Assembly (NCBI GenBank): GCA_010094025.1
Contig: ML991774.1
Coordinates: 126,821-190,820 of the forward strand
Direction: 5' to 3'
Length of the DNA: 64,000 nucleotides
Origin: Viridothelium virens
Taxonomy: Eukaryota; Ascomycota; Dothideomycetes; Trypetheliales; Trypetheliaceae
The translations under genes and the position numbers were made by a program. The notes under the pieces are model-generated. The model was not told the origin of the DNA. It ran no database searches and saw only the letters and a program-made list of their open reading frames with translations. Of the stretch, positions 20,993 to 32,502 are shown one piece after another. Numbering within the stretch: position 1 is the stretch's first letter; the number at the start of each line of letters is the position of its first letter.

Positions 20993-21556
20993 ATGGAGAA
21001 TCCAGTTCGTGAGATTCCGGCGGTCGTCCATCTCTTGACCCAAACTCCACCTTCGATTCAACGCGACACCCTTGAGACCTACTTCACGCCCAATGCAGCC
21101 TTCAACCATCCTTTCTGTCGAGTGGAGTCCTGGTTCCCATCCTCGCGATCCATCATTCGCGCCATATACCACTGGTATAAGATCATGTCTCCTAAAATCC
21201 TACTCTCCGTCGAGTCTGTAGCTTTCGATCAGCCCAACAATCTTCTTTACGTCGGCATCTCTCAGCGCTTCGCAATCTGGTTTGTGCCGTTGTACCGCTC
21301 CAATGTCAAGCTTGTCACCGTCCTGCAGTTGGAATACCAGAAGTCGAACGCGAAATATTACATTAAGAGCCAGAATGATCTGTACCAGACGGATCAATTC
21401 GTCAAGTTTGTGCTGCCATATGGCGGTCCGGTGCTGGTATGGATATGGCAAACTGTTGCAACACTTGCCTGCGTCCTGTTGGCACTACTATTCTGGCCTA
21501 TGTCGGCAATTCAGGAATATGTGCACCCGCAGCATCCGGCCAAGAGGTCAAGCTAA
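20993..21556 (+). CDS. SigF-type NTF2-like domain membrane protein
   Basis: A single exon of 187 residues starting MENPVREIPAVVHLLTQTPP. The fold is a cystatin/NTF2-like cone: DTLETYFTPNAAFNHPFCRV, then RAIYHWYKIMSPKI, AFDQPNNLLYVGISQRFAIW, VTVLQLEYQKSNAKYYIKSQ and ETDLYQ-like DLYQTDQFVKF. A C-terminal membrane helix (VLVWIWQTVATLACVLLALL) follows near 150-172, then a short polar tail. This layout matches the fungal SigF-like NTF2-like family, whose ligand is unknown. Tail anchoring implies a cytosolic domain on the ER or another organelle. It shares its promoter with the EF-hand gene, within which the tandem duplication sits. Confidence 0.82.
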   Translation: MENPVREIPAVVHLLTQTPPSIQRDTLETYFTPNAAFNHPFCRVESWFPSSRSIIRAIYHWYKIMSPKILLSVESVAFDQPNNLLYVGISQRFAIWFVPLYRSNVKLVTVLQLEYQKSNAKYYIKSQNDLYQTDQFVKFVLPYGGPVLVWIWQTVATLACVLLALLFWPMSAIQEYVHPQHPAKRSS

Positions 21557-22398
21557 GGCGGCAGCTTAACTATCCCCGGAACCCGATTTTTACAATCTTG
21601 CAGAAGAGGACGGTGCCGCGGATGAACAGAACTGGATTGTCTCATAAATCGGCGAGTTTTCTACGTCACTTCGCGTTTGTCGTACGATATTCCGCAGACG
21701 AGGTTCTTCTACAAAGTGCAAGGAGGCTTAGGCATAAACCCGGTTCTAAGGTTCTAATTCATTAATGGTCATGGAATCCTAATATACCTCGGTCTGCTGG
21801 CGGGCCAGAATTCAAGAGATTGCGCGTAAGACCTATGTATATTATCTAACGCAAAGAAATCCATATACCTGAAAAAGTAGTGGAATCGATTCGTGTCGAA
21901 CTTCTTGACAAATGTCAATCCATTTTCCTCTAGTTCCTGCAAGGTTGCTGAATCTGGGCTGGCGTGGCTGGGAACATTACCTGGTAGAACACTCCAGGCT
22001 TCGGAGTTTTTCGCCCCGCGTTACGAAGTGCCCCACCATTGATCAATCTTGACATTTGTTAAAGGTCTGTTTAGTAATACTTGAAACGCATCTTACTGAT
22101 ATTCAGGTGACATTGTTTTAAAGAACAGGGTTAGACCCTTACTCTGCTTCTTAGCTATTGTGCAGGTTTACAACACTGAGGACCCGCATAATAAACTCTA
22201 TTGTGCTCATGTCATACCACAATGACGTCGATCTTTCGTGGGTGCTTGGCTCTGTCCTCGCAGCTACGTGCATAAGGTGTTCGAGGTACTTAATGTATTA
22301 AGCTACGGCTTCCAATTTTCTCCCATACCTGTCTGTAATTTGCTTCTTTGTACAGAGCAAATAGTGTCTTTCCAAACTTTCTGCAATCTACACAAGCT
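21557..22398. other. Intergenic, no recognised feature
   Basis: About 840 bp between two plus-strand genes. Only short open frames; nothing supportable. Confidence 0.5.
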
Positions 22399-23128
22399 AT
22401 GGAAAGCATGCCTGAATCAAACTCCGCTTGGGGCCAACCAGAATCTATCAAAAACAAAGTCCTCGAGACTGGTGCTGGCCTGACTCAAGACTTTGGTCCA
22501 ACAAAGCGCATTTGCGCTCATCTCAATGCCTTCCACGCGTACGCGTCGGAACCCAGTCGCTATGTCGAAGCAAACCACTACTGTGCCCACCTCAACGACG
22601 GTAAGAACTCAGTCGCATCAATTTCTTCCACACGAAACCCAGTCTTATACATTCTCTTCACTAGAGGTTCGCCAATGCATCCTCTACGACAGCGCCGGTC
22701 CCAACGCCCGCCTTATTGGCATCGAATACATGATCACCCCCCGCCTATTCGCCACCCTCCCCGAATCTGAGCGCCGCCTCTGGCACTCGCACGTCTTCGA
22801 AGTTAAATCCGGGATGCTAATCATGCCACGCCCCACCGGCATCCCCGCCGCCGCCTGGGAAGTCGCCGAGAACAAAGAGATGGAGCAGGTGGTGCACTTG
22901 TACGGGAAGGTGTATCATCTGTGGCAAACGGACCGTGGGGACAAGCTGCCATTGGGGGAGCCGCAGCTCATGACGAGCTATACCGAGCAGGAGCAGCTGA
23001 ATGACGCGGTAGTGAGAGAGAGAGATGAAAAATGGGGGGAGGACAGTGGGCATAAGAGGGAGGTGAGGGAGTATATTGAAGTGCCGGAGGTGCACCCAGA
23101 TGCCGATGCAGCATGGAAGCGTGGATGA
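22399..23128 (+). CDS. DUF1264 protein (oil-body-associated-protein-like)
   Basis: Two exons, 22399-22600 and 22665-23128, give 221 residues. The protein contains [56 protein letters not shown], the [18 protein letters not shown]-type block and [20 protein letters not shown]. These are the conserved segments of the DUF1264 family, found in fungi, bacteria and as plant OBAP proteins of seed oil bodies. The recurring His residues ([19 protein letters not shown]) are striking and could bind metal, which is inference. Biochemical role unknown. A second in-frame ATG lies three codons on (MPESNS). The C-terminal 50 residues are acidic and charged. Confidence 0.88.
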
Positions 23129-23790
23129 GGGATCAGGTATCTGGGAGATCTTGGGGAGGTGAACTGAGGTGAATGGAAAGAAATTTTATGAAAAATGGTA
23201 TGTTTAATATAAACCAGTGAAGCAAAGTTTGGTGCTAATGAAAGGGCCAGATTAAAACAAGCAGCTATACTCCACTCACATAACTTAGAAGTCTCTACTC
23301 AATTCTCTGTTTTTTATTCCCATCTTGATTCGTCAGTATTCAGAAGAATGTCTCCCGAGCTCGACTCCAACGTCAACCAAGAATAAAGGTGTGAGACGGA
23401 GTCAAAGATCGGGACCCTTAGAGACTGTGCTCTTAGGAGATTTCTTTCATTCTTGCTTCCCTGTCCACACTCGCTCATCCTAGAATACGACGATGAGAAG
23501 CTCTAGCAAAGAAGAAGCTGATGATGGTAGGGCTGATTCGACGCCGACCCGGTGCAATCGACCATTTTCGAAAACAAGCCTGGTCAAGATCCCTTACTCA
23601 TGTCCAGGTAGCCCAGCCCTCAAAGGGTCATCTCGCTGTAGTCGACAGTGAAATTTGTGAAAAATCTCCTATCAATAATGGTACGGAGGACGTCTATGGT
23701 GGAGCCGACTATAAGCGCCCAGATATGCCCCTAATTGTCACATTCGCTCGCGCTGTGTTCGTTAATTCATTGACCTCAATACCATAAAAT
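23129..23790. other. Intergenic, convergent 3' flanks
   Basis: About 660 bp between the DUF1264 gene and VPS2, which converge. Nothing recognised. Confidence 0.5.
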
Positions 23791-24679
23791 TCAACGCCGC
23801 AGACTATCGAGCCTTGCTTGTAGGTCTTCATCGCCAGCATCTCCCCCGCCTATTGCTTGTGCTACTTTCCCATCTGAGACTGCCGTTTTCTGTAGTCCCG
23901 AAGGAGTTTCGCCAAGCTGGTAGTGTAAAGATTAGCCGGTTTGGATTATCACGGAATATGGGAAAACGCACCGCTTGGCCCAAGTCAACCCCGATTTCAT
24001 CTAGCACCTGATTCACCACCTCCTCTCCTTCTTCCTCATCCTCTAGTCCCGTCACATCGTCTATAGCATCATCCATCATTTCTTGTCTTTGATCCATGAT
24101 GTCATTCTCCTTCTCAAATTCCATGGCTATTCTTTGGAGTGCCGGGAGATTCATTTGTCGGTTCATGCTGCCGAGGAGGGATGTGGCCCCTTTCATTGAT
24201 TGCATCATCTGCTCGTTACTCCGTACGGTCTACGCCAGGGTCAGCACTCAGTCTTCTTAGAACGAAATTGCAGTGCGCGCACCTGTATTCGTAGAGAAAT
24301 GGCTTGTAATTGTGTTCTCATTGAATAGAACTTCTGGATATATCTTCATGATCTTAGCATATATTATACCCTTCACACCATAAGCTCAACAGGTACATAC
24401 CGCCTTGTACGGACCAGGTCCTTTGCTTGTATCCTAAGTGGTCCCATTTGGCCATTTTTGGCGCTCTTCTTGATGTCTTGTACTAATTTCTTCTCTTGAT
24501 TTTCGAGCTTGACTCGTTCCCGATCCAGCTCCCTCTGAGTCTTTTCTAACGCTCTTTGGTGCTTTCGAAGTCGCTCCGCGGGCGTCATGCGTTTGCCGAA
24601 TGCCCATTCTACAATCTAAGGTCCTGCGATTAGTTTTTCCCGGCCGGCTGAGGATGCAATTGCTTTGGCTTACATTCAT
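23791..24679 (-). CDS. VPS2: ESCRT-III subunit Vps2/CHMP2
   Basis: Five exons, 24679-24674, 24615-24401, 24343-24283, 24229-23972 and 23916-23791, give 221 residues, the usual Vps2 length. The protein starts MNIVEWAFGKRMTPAERLRK, followed by the basic helix 1-2 hairpin, RRYIQKFYSMRTQLQA, SMNRQMNLPALQRIAMEFEK, an acidic helix and VVNQVLDEIGVDL. It ends with the MIM1 motif LQARLDSLRR that recruits the Vps4 AAA ATPase. Vps2 with Vps24 caps Snf7 filaments at the endosome during multivesicular-body sorting, cytokinesis and nuclear-envelope repair. The first coding exon is six bases (Met-Asn). The second intron must end at an AAG acceptor to restore RRYIQKFY; the nearby CAG would shift frame. Divergent from FZO1. 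Confidence 0.95.
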
Positions 24680-25023
24680 ACTGGGCTGACAGGAGAGGTG
24701 CAGGTTTTGGACGATAGTTCAGAGAGAAGACAGCGTCGTTGAGAAGAGTTCGGATGCTTGGCAGGGAATAGAGCTGCAGCCTGTTTGACAGATGAAGCGT
24801 GAACGCGTGCTTGTTCCGCAGTCTGGGGAATAAGGCATTTCCTTGTATGGTTTAGCCTCAGTGCGGCAACTTTCCTGCGAACCATCCGCGCATTCGCCCA
24901 TTGTCAATTATTCACGCTCGCCACACCAATTCCTCCACCTAAAGCGACCAAAAGCCGACCTGGTGATCCTACGATGGCTTAACAGAAATATCGAAATATT
25001 CAGGACTGGTCATTGCCGCAGCT
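24680..25023. promoter_or_regulatory. Divergent promoter region, VPS2 / FZO1
   Basis: A compact 344-bp spacer between two divergent start codons. No specific site assigned. Confidence 0.5.
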
Positions 25024-27852
25024 ATGAGTTCAAGTCAGCCCTCCGGTAGTGGGTATTCCACTCCGGGAGGAAATTCATCCCGCCAACTTCCTGGACGACC
25101 TGGATACATGACTGTCGGATCTGGCTCAACATCTGAGAGTGCGGCGCGACTACAAGCAATGCTAGACGATGACTCTGGGTATGGCGGCAGTATGGCTGAT
25201 GGCGATTTCGAAAGAGGCTGGCATCCTGGCTTGACTTCTGACAGTCCTATACCTATGGATGTCTCTGGAGAAGGGTCAGAGAACGATCGACGCATCCTCG
25301 CTGCTCATATCCATCAACTCTATTACAATCAGAATAAAAACACATTGGGACGCGCAATCAACCGAACGGTCGAGACGCTCAAGAACCTGCAACAGATGAA
25401 TTCCAAATGGCCTGCTCACTACCCTTCAGTCCAGAGACCCGAAAGCCCCACATCATCCAGACAAGACCCACGACCACGAATGCCTCATACGCAGTCAGCG
25501 CTTGAAAGTCCTCAACAAGCCGAATTCACAAATCCGCGGCCACAGGCGCTGAAGCGTGCTGAGACATCTTTGGGCGATGATGGCTCAAGATCCGAATCCA
25601 GTGAGGCTGCAAGTCGAAGAGCAGCGCCAGAACCAAGATTGGTGACACCACAGTTGGCGCAGGACTTCTCAATATTAAAGATTGATCTCAAAATGGGCGG
25701 TTTGTCTCAGACGGAATTGGTGCATTCGCTAGAAAAGCAATCCATTGCATCTCTCCTTGACGGCCAGATCAGCAAGAGCATAAGACATCTCTTTTCACTA
25801 CAAGAACGGATAGAGGATACCTCAAGTAAGGTCTTGATCACTGGTGACCTAAATGCTGGCAAATCAACCTTCTGCAACGCGCTTTTGAGGAAGAAAGTCC
25901 TCCCAGAGGATCAACAACCATGTACCAGTATCTTTTGCGAGGTCCTCGACGTGAGGGAGAATGGAGGTATTGAAGAAGTTCACGCTATTCCTGCCAAGCC
26001 TGCAGGTTTGATGTATAATCGGAATGACGAGAGCACTTACTCCGTCTTCTCGTTAAAAGAACTGGAAACAATTGTGACGGAAAATGAACGCTGGTCCCAA
26101 TGCAAGATCTACGTTAAGGACATCAGAACCGTCGACGAATCATTGCTGAACAACGGCGTTGTTGACATTGCGCTTATTGACGCTCCGGGTCTCAACAATG
26201 ACTCTTTGAAGACTACGGCCATTTTCGCACGACAGGAAGAAATCGATGTTGTAGTCTTCGTCGTTTCCGCCGCCAATCACTTCACACAGTCTGCCAAGGA
26301 ATTTATTTTCAATGCCGCGCGAGAAAAGGCATACATCTTCATGGTCGTCAATGGCTTCGATAATATTCGCGACAAGAACCGGTGCAAGGAAATGATTCTC
26401 AAGCAGGTCGCCCATCTCAGTCCCGATACTTTCAAGGAATCTAAAGAGCTGGTTCACTTCGTCTCAAGTAACGCAATCCCAGTCGCCGAACCAGAGCTCA
26501 TCGGAGGAGGTGGAGGTGGCTCTGGGTCTTCTTCTGGAGGCCCTGGGGATGATCCAGACGGTGATGACGATGATGATGTGCCAGAGGGCAAGCATGGCGA
26601 ACCTGGGTCCCCGCCAGACAAAGGAAAGGGGAAAGAGCGCGAGAAAATTAGAGACTTTGGGGAGTTGGAGAGCTCGCTCCGAAAATTTGTTCTTGAAAAA
26701 CGCGCACGATCGAAGCTGGCTCCTGCAAGGACCTATCTCATGAATCTTCTTGGCGATCTTCAAAACCTGGCCTCTGTCAATCGCGACGTCGCCCAGTCTG
26801 AACTCGATCGAGTAGCAAAGGAACTCGAGAATGTCGAAAGTGCACTTCAGAAAGCAAGAGGGGCTCGATCGGAGGCCGGTGAGAATGTTGACCAGGCGAT
26901 TGAGAAAACGGCGTCAGACGTGTATTCTCACACCAGGGAAAACATCAATTCGACGGTAAGCCAGGTCGGTGAACGAGATCTGGGCGTGCCATATCCAGGC
27001 GTATTGGGTGTCTACCAGTTTGCGGATGACATCAAAGATGCCATGCTATATCAAATATCCGAGTCGGTCAGAACGAGTGAGGAATACGGAAGGCAAAGGA
27101 CAGTACAGGGATACAGCGGAATTAAGAACTTGGGCTTGCTTCATGTGGGAAATGATTATTCAAATCTTGTCTTCCACCCAGAGAAGATGTTCCAGAAGAA
27201 GCGTGATGCGCTTGCCCGTCAGGTTGACGTCGATGTCGATATTTGGGATTTCTTCGATATCGGAAGTCTTTGGGAGCGTCAAGAGAAGGTTGCGGGTACG
27301 GGTATGGCTGTCACCGTAGCCGGTGTCCTTGGTGGACGTATGATTGGTGGTGTTGGCTGGGTTGACGGAGCGTTGGGTGCAGCTCGCGTTATGGGCTCAA
27401 ACAACTTACGTCGACTTGTCATTCCAGGCCTCATCACTGCCAGTAAGTCAACTTGCATCTCACCTCTATTTCCTCGCTAACCGCAAGGAGTCATCATCGG
27501 CCTCTCCTACACACTTACGACCATTCCCCAGTCTCTTCCCAGACGTCTTAGCAATAAGCTTTCTGCCCAGCTGGCGGCAATTGATTACACACACGCCAAC
27601 GCTCTTAGGATCAGCGCTGAAGTTCGAAGAGCGCTGAAGTATCCCAGTGACAAACTTCGAGTTGATCTGCAGCGCAATTTTGAAGAGCTACAGGGGAAAC
27701 AACAGAAGACCAGGGGCACTCGAAAAGAGTCCGAGGATGCTAGGAAATACTTTGGCAATCTATTTCGAGACAGCAACGACATCAGGCATAATGTGGACAG
27801 AGTGAATCTAGAAGGGCCTGCTCCGGGTGTTGCTGCTGGTTATGACTTCTGA
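25024..27852 (+). CDS. FZO1: Mitofusin, mitochondrial outer-membrane fusion GTPase Fzo1
   Basis: Two exons, 25024-27442 and 27488-27852 (45-nt intron), give 927 residues. After a Ser/Pro/Gly-rich N-terminus and an HR-N helix (AAHIHQLYYNQNKNTLGRA), the dynamin-type GTPase domain spans about 265-520. It has the P-loop GDLNAGKST at 274-282, the switch I Thr in CTSIFCEV, DAPG as G3 and NGFD as the likely G4. A Gly/Ser/Asp-rich loop (about 495-535) follows the GTPase. HR1 then leads to two membrane spans (GMAVTVAGVLGGRMIGGVGW and the VIPGLITARVIIGLSY segment, the latter crossing the intron). The C-terminal coiled coil HR2 contains ANALRISAEVRRALKYPSD. Fzo1 fuses mitochondrial outer membranes. Conserved geometry is intact. 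Confidence 0.95.
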
Positions 27853-28502
27853 GGTTACTTGGGCGAACTATTTGCTTTCCCACGGAGTTCGAGCAATGGG
27901 ACGTTATGGCAAGAGCTAAAGAGGTTGCTACGATGGGTCAAGATGGTGTTTAGGGTCTCTTCTTGCACAATATTCCCCTCGGTCATAGTCTACTCCTAGA
28001 TACCTCTTAGTCTTAGTTCCCGATGAATTTCTCTCCATTACTAGTACCTCCATCATTCGAATTAATTTACAGTCTTGCCATGATTGTCCGAGTCGCCGTC
28101 GAGAGGCATCCAATGGCTAACGCAGAATATTGGGCTGGCGCCTCCAGGCGATTCCTACAAGAATCATAAAATTGGAGCCAACTGTTAGAGAGCTCCTGTA
28201 GAGTGGTGGATTGGCCCGTGGTGGTGTCTGGAGTGTAGTTCGGCCATGAAAGCTCTTCTCCCCTTGAAATCCCGATGCCGACGTCAATCATCAAGAAACG
28301 AATTCTTTGTCATTAGGGCGCCATCGCTTCTCTCTTGAATTTATTATCAAAAATCTGGTCACCTTTTCTGCGTGAGGCTCTTGGGCTGAAAGTAGTTTAG
28401 CACTTAAGCCACCCTCTGAAGCAGCGCAGTCGTCAGCGTTGACTACCTGCCTATTGTTATATCCGCTTTTGACCTTCGTTATGGCGATACGGCCTTTGAT
28501 AC
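27853..28502. other. Intergenic, FZO1 3' flank and TUL1 promoter
   Basis: About 650 bp between two plus-strand genes. No feature recognised. Confidence 0.5.
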
Positions 28503-30959
28503 ATGGCTGAACCTCGTGCTTTTGTTCTTGTCTTATTATTGCTGTTCCTTTTACTTTCTCCAGAACCACAGCAAGGGCCTCTAGGCTACCGGCAATACGA
28601 GCTCAGCAGTGATATTGCACATCAGCAAGAGGCGCTGCACGTACTCAGCTCTTCTGAGTATGAAGATTTCGATCCTGTACAGGGAAGATGGCTCAACCTC
28701 ACGGGCGTGAGAGAGCATGATGCTTTCGCATGGACCGAATTACCTTTAGTTCAGCAACGCAGCCAGGAACAGATTCAGCATGCGTTGGGCGAGAATAGCC
28801 TGGAGAAATTGACGAAACCTCCTGACGCTTCTATACCTTTGTTTCGTAATATAACTGGTTATGTACGAGGTGACTGGGTACGATCGAAATTAGAAGAGGG
28901 TTTTGACAGGTCACCGGAAGAGAAGCTTGAAGAAGATCAAGCGCCATTGCCTGAGTTCAGTCGCAATGTTACAGGCTCGGAAGGGAAAGTTCGCTTTCGT
29001 TTCAAGGAGCAGTTCGATGACGGATCCGATCTGCAAAGAGGACAGACAATTCCCGTTACTGCCCATATGGCTATCCAAGACGACAATTCCTACGGTGATG
29101 GATGGGAGTTGACATTACATGGTGTCCATTTCGCCGATTTTGGCGGCGTTCTGTTGACGACCACCAGCGACAAATTCTCTGGTATATTCACACTGCCGCA
29201 CTTTGCCTGGTCTGACTACACGTTTCAAAGAGCAAAGCAAATGCTGAACCAGACGTTACGCGATACCATCAGGGAAGAAAAGACTAAAGCAAATCCTTCA
29301 TTAAATCCTTGGACTTCAAATCCAGATAGTGATGGAGATAACCCCTCGAAGACTCCAGACTGTGAATTTCTAGTCTATCTACAACAGTACCCTATTTCAA
29401 CGGATGTCGGTCAGAATGGACTTGTGCTGCAAGATAGTGTCTTTCTTCAATCAATCGAGACCGATCTTCGGTTTCCGCGTGGGATGCCAAAGCCTATCGT
29501 ACCCAAAGTTCGCATGTCGATGCTTGCATTCTCGCCAGATTGCCGATTCGTGGTCGAATCAAAGGGACCTCCTGACTACGTTCCACAGGATGGGAATCAT
29601 CTGGAAGGCTCCAAGATGGAAATTATCCTGAAACAAGCAAAGCAATATTCGCTTATATTTGCCGTAGTGCTTGGCCTGCAATTGATCCTTTCTATGAGAC
29701 AGATGAAAGATGCGTCAACGCCATCCACACGTAGTAGAATCAGCTTTTACACGATTGCTTCTCTCGCGATGGGTGATGGGCTTGCCTGTCTGACATTCCT
29801 TACTCTTGCAGTCTTCTTGGATCCCATCTGGCTGGTTTCGATGGTGACTGCTTTTCTCGCATTCCTTTCAGTGAGCTTTTTTGGTATGAGGTTTCTCATG
29901 GACATTTGGTCGGTACAGGCTCCAGAGCGACGAAGGCAACAGGCTCAGGATGCCAGAAACACTGCAAATGCTCAGTCAACTGGTCAAAGTCAGTCGCAAG
30001 GCTCGAACGAGCCAGGTCAAAATGCACAGCCGGCGCCAGTCATAACCTCAGTAGGTGCCGACACCTTACCCTTACCTATTACGGCCCGTCAGGCTACAAA
30101 TTTGGGTGCAACACCAATCATCTTACCACCTGATCAGGACGAAGCCCCAGGCCAGATTGGTGAGGCTGGTGGCGCTACTACAGCTCGAACGCCTACCGCT
30201 CGCCAGGAATTCGGTGCACTGTATGTGCGTTTCTGCCTCCTACTCTTGTTCATCTCCTTTCTTTCCATCAATGCCACATCCTGGCCTACTACTCTCCGCT
30301 CGGCGTACTCCAACCTGCTTGCATTTGCCTACCTCTCCTTCTGGTGTCCGCAGATCTATCGCAACATCTTACGCAACTGCCGCAAAGCGCTCAGGTGGGA
30401 ATTCGTCATTGGCCAAAGCATCCTACGTCTGGCGCCGATCCTGTACTTTTATGCCGTTCCCGAAAATGTGCCTTTCGTTGAGAATGATATTCGAGCTGCT
30501 TCGATTCTTGTAGGTTGGATTTGGATCCAAATTGTCGTTTTGGCCTGCCAGGAGATTGTCGGACCTCGATTTTTTGTCCGTGAAGGATGGGCGCCTCCGG
30601 CTTATGATTACCACCCGATCATTCGCGAGGATGAAGAGGGAGCCACAATGCCAATTGGCTTTACACAAGCTACCGAGGGTCCAGATTCTCCAACTGCGAA
30701 GAGATCGGATGAGGCAGGAAGCAAAGGCAGATGCATCTTCGATTGCGCCATCTGCATGCAGGATATAGAGGTCCCCATGGTGGCTGCTGATGGCAGTGCA
30801 ATTGACACCGGCGCGATGAGTATAGGAAGTGGGCTATTGGCGAGGAGGGCGTACATGATGACACCGTGCAGGCACATTTTCCATACGCCATGCCTAGAGG
30901 GTTGGATGAGATATCGATTACAGTGTCCGATATGTCGAGAAACACTACCGCCACTATGA
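28503..30959 (+). CDS. TUL1: Golgi/endosomal Dsc E3 ubiquitin ligase, RING subunit (Tul1/Dsc1)
   Basis: A single exon of 818 residues. It begins with a signal peptide (VLVLLLLFLLL) and then a large lumenal domain with several N-glycosylation sequons and the conserved GDWVR, LTLHGVHF and HFAWSDYTF blocks. Seven or so membrane helices follow from about 380. A cytosolic low-complexity loop (480-560, Gln/Ala/Pro-rich) separates the first helices from the rest. The C-terminal RING-H2 finger starts CAICMQDIEVPM and ends CRHIFHTPCLEGWM then CPIC. The Dsc/Tul1 complex ubiquitinates misplaced membrane proteins and, in filamentous fungi, activates SREBP under low oxygen. The spacer between the first Cys pair and the CRH block is unusually long (about 35 residues), a known feature of this family. 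Confidence 0.95.
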   Translation: MAEPRAFVLVLLLLFLLLSPEPQQGPLGYRQYELSSDIAHQQEALHVLSSSEYEDFDPVQGRWLNLTGVREHDAFAWTELPLVQQRSQEQIQHALGENSLEKLTKPPDASIPLFRNITGYVRGDWVRSKLEEGFDRSPEEKLEEDQAPLPEFSRNVTGSEGKVRFRFKEQFDDGSDLQRGQTIPVTAHMAIQDDNSYGDGWELTLHGVHFADFGGVLLTTTSDKFSGIFTLPHFAWSDYTFQRAKQMLNQTLRDTIREEKTKANPSLNPWTSNPDSDGDNPSKTPDCEFLVYLQQYPISTDVGQNGLVLQDSVFLQSIETDLRFPRGMPKPIVPKVRMSMLAFSPDCRFVVESKGPPDYVPQDGNHLEGSKMEIILKQAKQYSLIFAVVLGLQLILSMRQMKDASTPSTRSRISFYTIASLAMGDGLACLTFLTLAVFLDPIWLVSMVTAFLAFLSVSFFGMRFLMDIWSVQAPERRRQQAQDARNTANAQSTGQSQSQGSNEPGQNAQPAPVITSVGADTLPLPITARQATNLGATPIILPPDQDEAPGQIGEAGGATTARTPTARQEFGALYVRFCLLLLFISFLSINATSWPTTLRSAYSNLLAFAYLSFWCPQIYRNILRNCRKALRWEFVIGQSILRLAPILYFYAVPENVPFVENDIRAASILVGWIWIQIVVLACQEIVGPRFFVREGWAPPAYDYHPIIREDEEGATMPIGFTQATEGPDSPTAKRSDEAGSKGRCIFDCAICMQDIEVPMVAADGSAIDTGAMSIGSGLLARRAYMMTPCRHIFHTPCLEGWMRYRLQCPICRETLPPL

Positions 30960-31107
30960 GCGCGGCCTTGTATAGTACACATGACCCTAGAAAAAACAAT
31001 GCTACGAATTTTGATGAATTCTCATAACGCCTCGCTCAATGAGGGGAATGGTTCAGTCCGCCCAAATGCCATCATCTTTCAATTGTCCAACCCGATCCCG
31101 TGTAACG

Positions 31108-31677
31108 CTACGCCTCCTTCTCGCCACCACCCTTTACCTCCTCTTCCACCTGCTGCGCTTCCCCCTTCCACACCTCCCGAATCTGATCCATAATCACATC
31201 CGAATAGCCCTTCCCCTCCTCCAGCGCCTTCCTCTCCTCCTCCATCCTCTTCTCCTTCCAATCCGCCCCCTCTCCACCCATCCATATCCTCCCCAGCAAC
31301 CCTCTCCTCTCCTCCCCCTTCTTCTCTTGCTCCTCCCTCCCCCGCAACCTCTCCTCCCTCAACCTCCTCTGCACCTCCCTCGCCCTCTCCGTCGGCATCC
31401 CGCCCGTATCGCTGCTCTCCATATTTCGCCCCAGCCGGTCCCACAGCGACAGCCCGCTGTAGTTCCGCGCGACCGTGTTCGCCGATCCGATCCACAGCAT
31501 GCCCAGCCCGAAGGTGTAGACGTCGAGTTTGCGGGGTGGCAGGAGGGCGATGGCGGGGCAGACGACGAGGCCGGCGAGCGAGAGGCGCGACATCAGCCGG
31601 TGGTATTGCTCGAGCGATGGGTCGCTGGGAGGGACGTGTGGGGGAGGCATGGGAGGGTCGGAGTTTGCGGTTGACAT
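31108..31677 (-). CDS. Small membrane protein with charged coiled-coil tail (annotated in fungi as rhomboid-family membrane protein)
   Basis: A single exon of 189 residues. A Pro-rich N-terminus leads to EQYHRLMSRLSLAGLVV. Two hydrophobic segments (LSLAGLVVCPAIALL and YTFGLGMLWIGSA) flank PPRKLDV, giving a membrane hairpin at about 30-70. The remaining about 110 residues are Arg/Glu/Lys-rich and helical (EVQRRLREERLRGREEQEKK and similar). Similar short fungal proteins carry the label rhomboid family membrane protein, but I see no rhomboid Ser-His dyad, so proteolytic activity is not supported. Location could be mitochondrial or ER. Convergent with TUL1 (149 bp apart). Confidence 0.72.
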   Translation of the reverse strand: MSTANSDPPMPPPHVPPSDPSLEQYHRLMSRLSLAGLVVCPAIALLPPRKLDVYTFGLGMLWIGSANTVARNYSGLSLWDRLGRNMESSDTGGMPTERAREVQRRLREERLRGREEQEKKGEERRGLLGRIWMGGEGADWKEKRMEEERKALEEGKGYSDVIMDQIREVWKGEAQQVEEEVKGGGEKEA

Positions 31678-32502
31678 TGTTTTGGCTGTTGGGGGGAATG
31701 GGAGAAGATGTGAGCGCGTGAGGGGGAGAAGCGTTCGCTCGATTATAGTAATGTTTTGATCGACTTGAGGGACTGTCGATAGGATTATCGTTTAATTGGG
31801 GATTTGAAAATCGATCTATTGTTATGCTTCTTGGCTGAATTGTTGTGAATCTGCATAATATTTGTCGGATAGAAATCTATGAGGTCAGGGACTAAGATGC
31901 GGGACTGGCTGCCCTGCTCAGACGTAAAAAAAAAAGATTCCTGGTCTTCTCATACTTCGTCATTTGCTTCCTACGCCGAGGCTTTCAAAATGATTTTCCT
32001 GCATGCTTGGTGGGTAGGGTAGCTACTTAAATCTTTAGCATTTCGCTGAGGGTTGTCTCAATGGGATATGTGAGGCCCTTACTTGAGAAGCATGTATTGG
32101 TCTTCGTTGGAAGCATTGTAGCTCATCTAAGTCCAGAATGGCCAGAATGTCTGCTAGATTAAAATTCACTACTACTAGAACGCCGTGAAATATTGATGGA
32201 TTGCCCTTCAAACTTTATGTACATGGCCTGCATTTCTGCCGTCTTTTAGATAGCTCTGGATCATTGGCCCTGGTGAAGTATCTCCAAGATTCGCCGGCAC
32301 CATCCGAACTTTTCGTTAGAAGACAGTAGGTCTTGGTTTAGGGATATTGATTTATATAATAGCATTGTCATATGAGCAGTTCCCTCCAGCTGGATGCTGC
32401 AGCTGGCCTGCAATTCCGGAGCAACTCTGGGTCCATTCCACACGCACCAACTAAGACAATCGACTGCTAGTCAAGACCTTTTCTTTTTATAAAATTGCCC
32501 GA
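31678..32502. other. Intergenic, no recognised feature
   Basis: About 820 bp upstream of the hairpin membrane protein and downstream of the Kre1-like gene. Contains a short A-run near 31926. No gene seen. Confidence 0.5.

Noticed and set aside
31079-31495. Minus-strand Gly/Glu-rich frame overlapping the small hairpin membrane protein
   Set aside because: Alternative frame of a purine-biased coding exon; the 189-residue frame has the membrane hairpin and the conserved EQYHRLM start.
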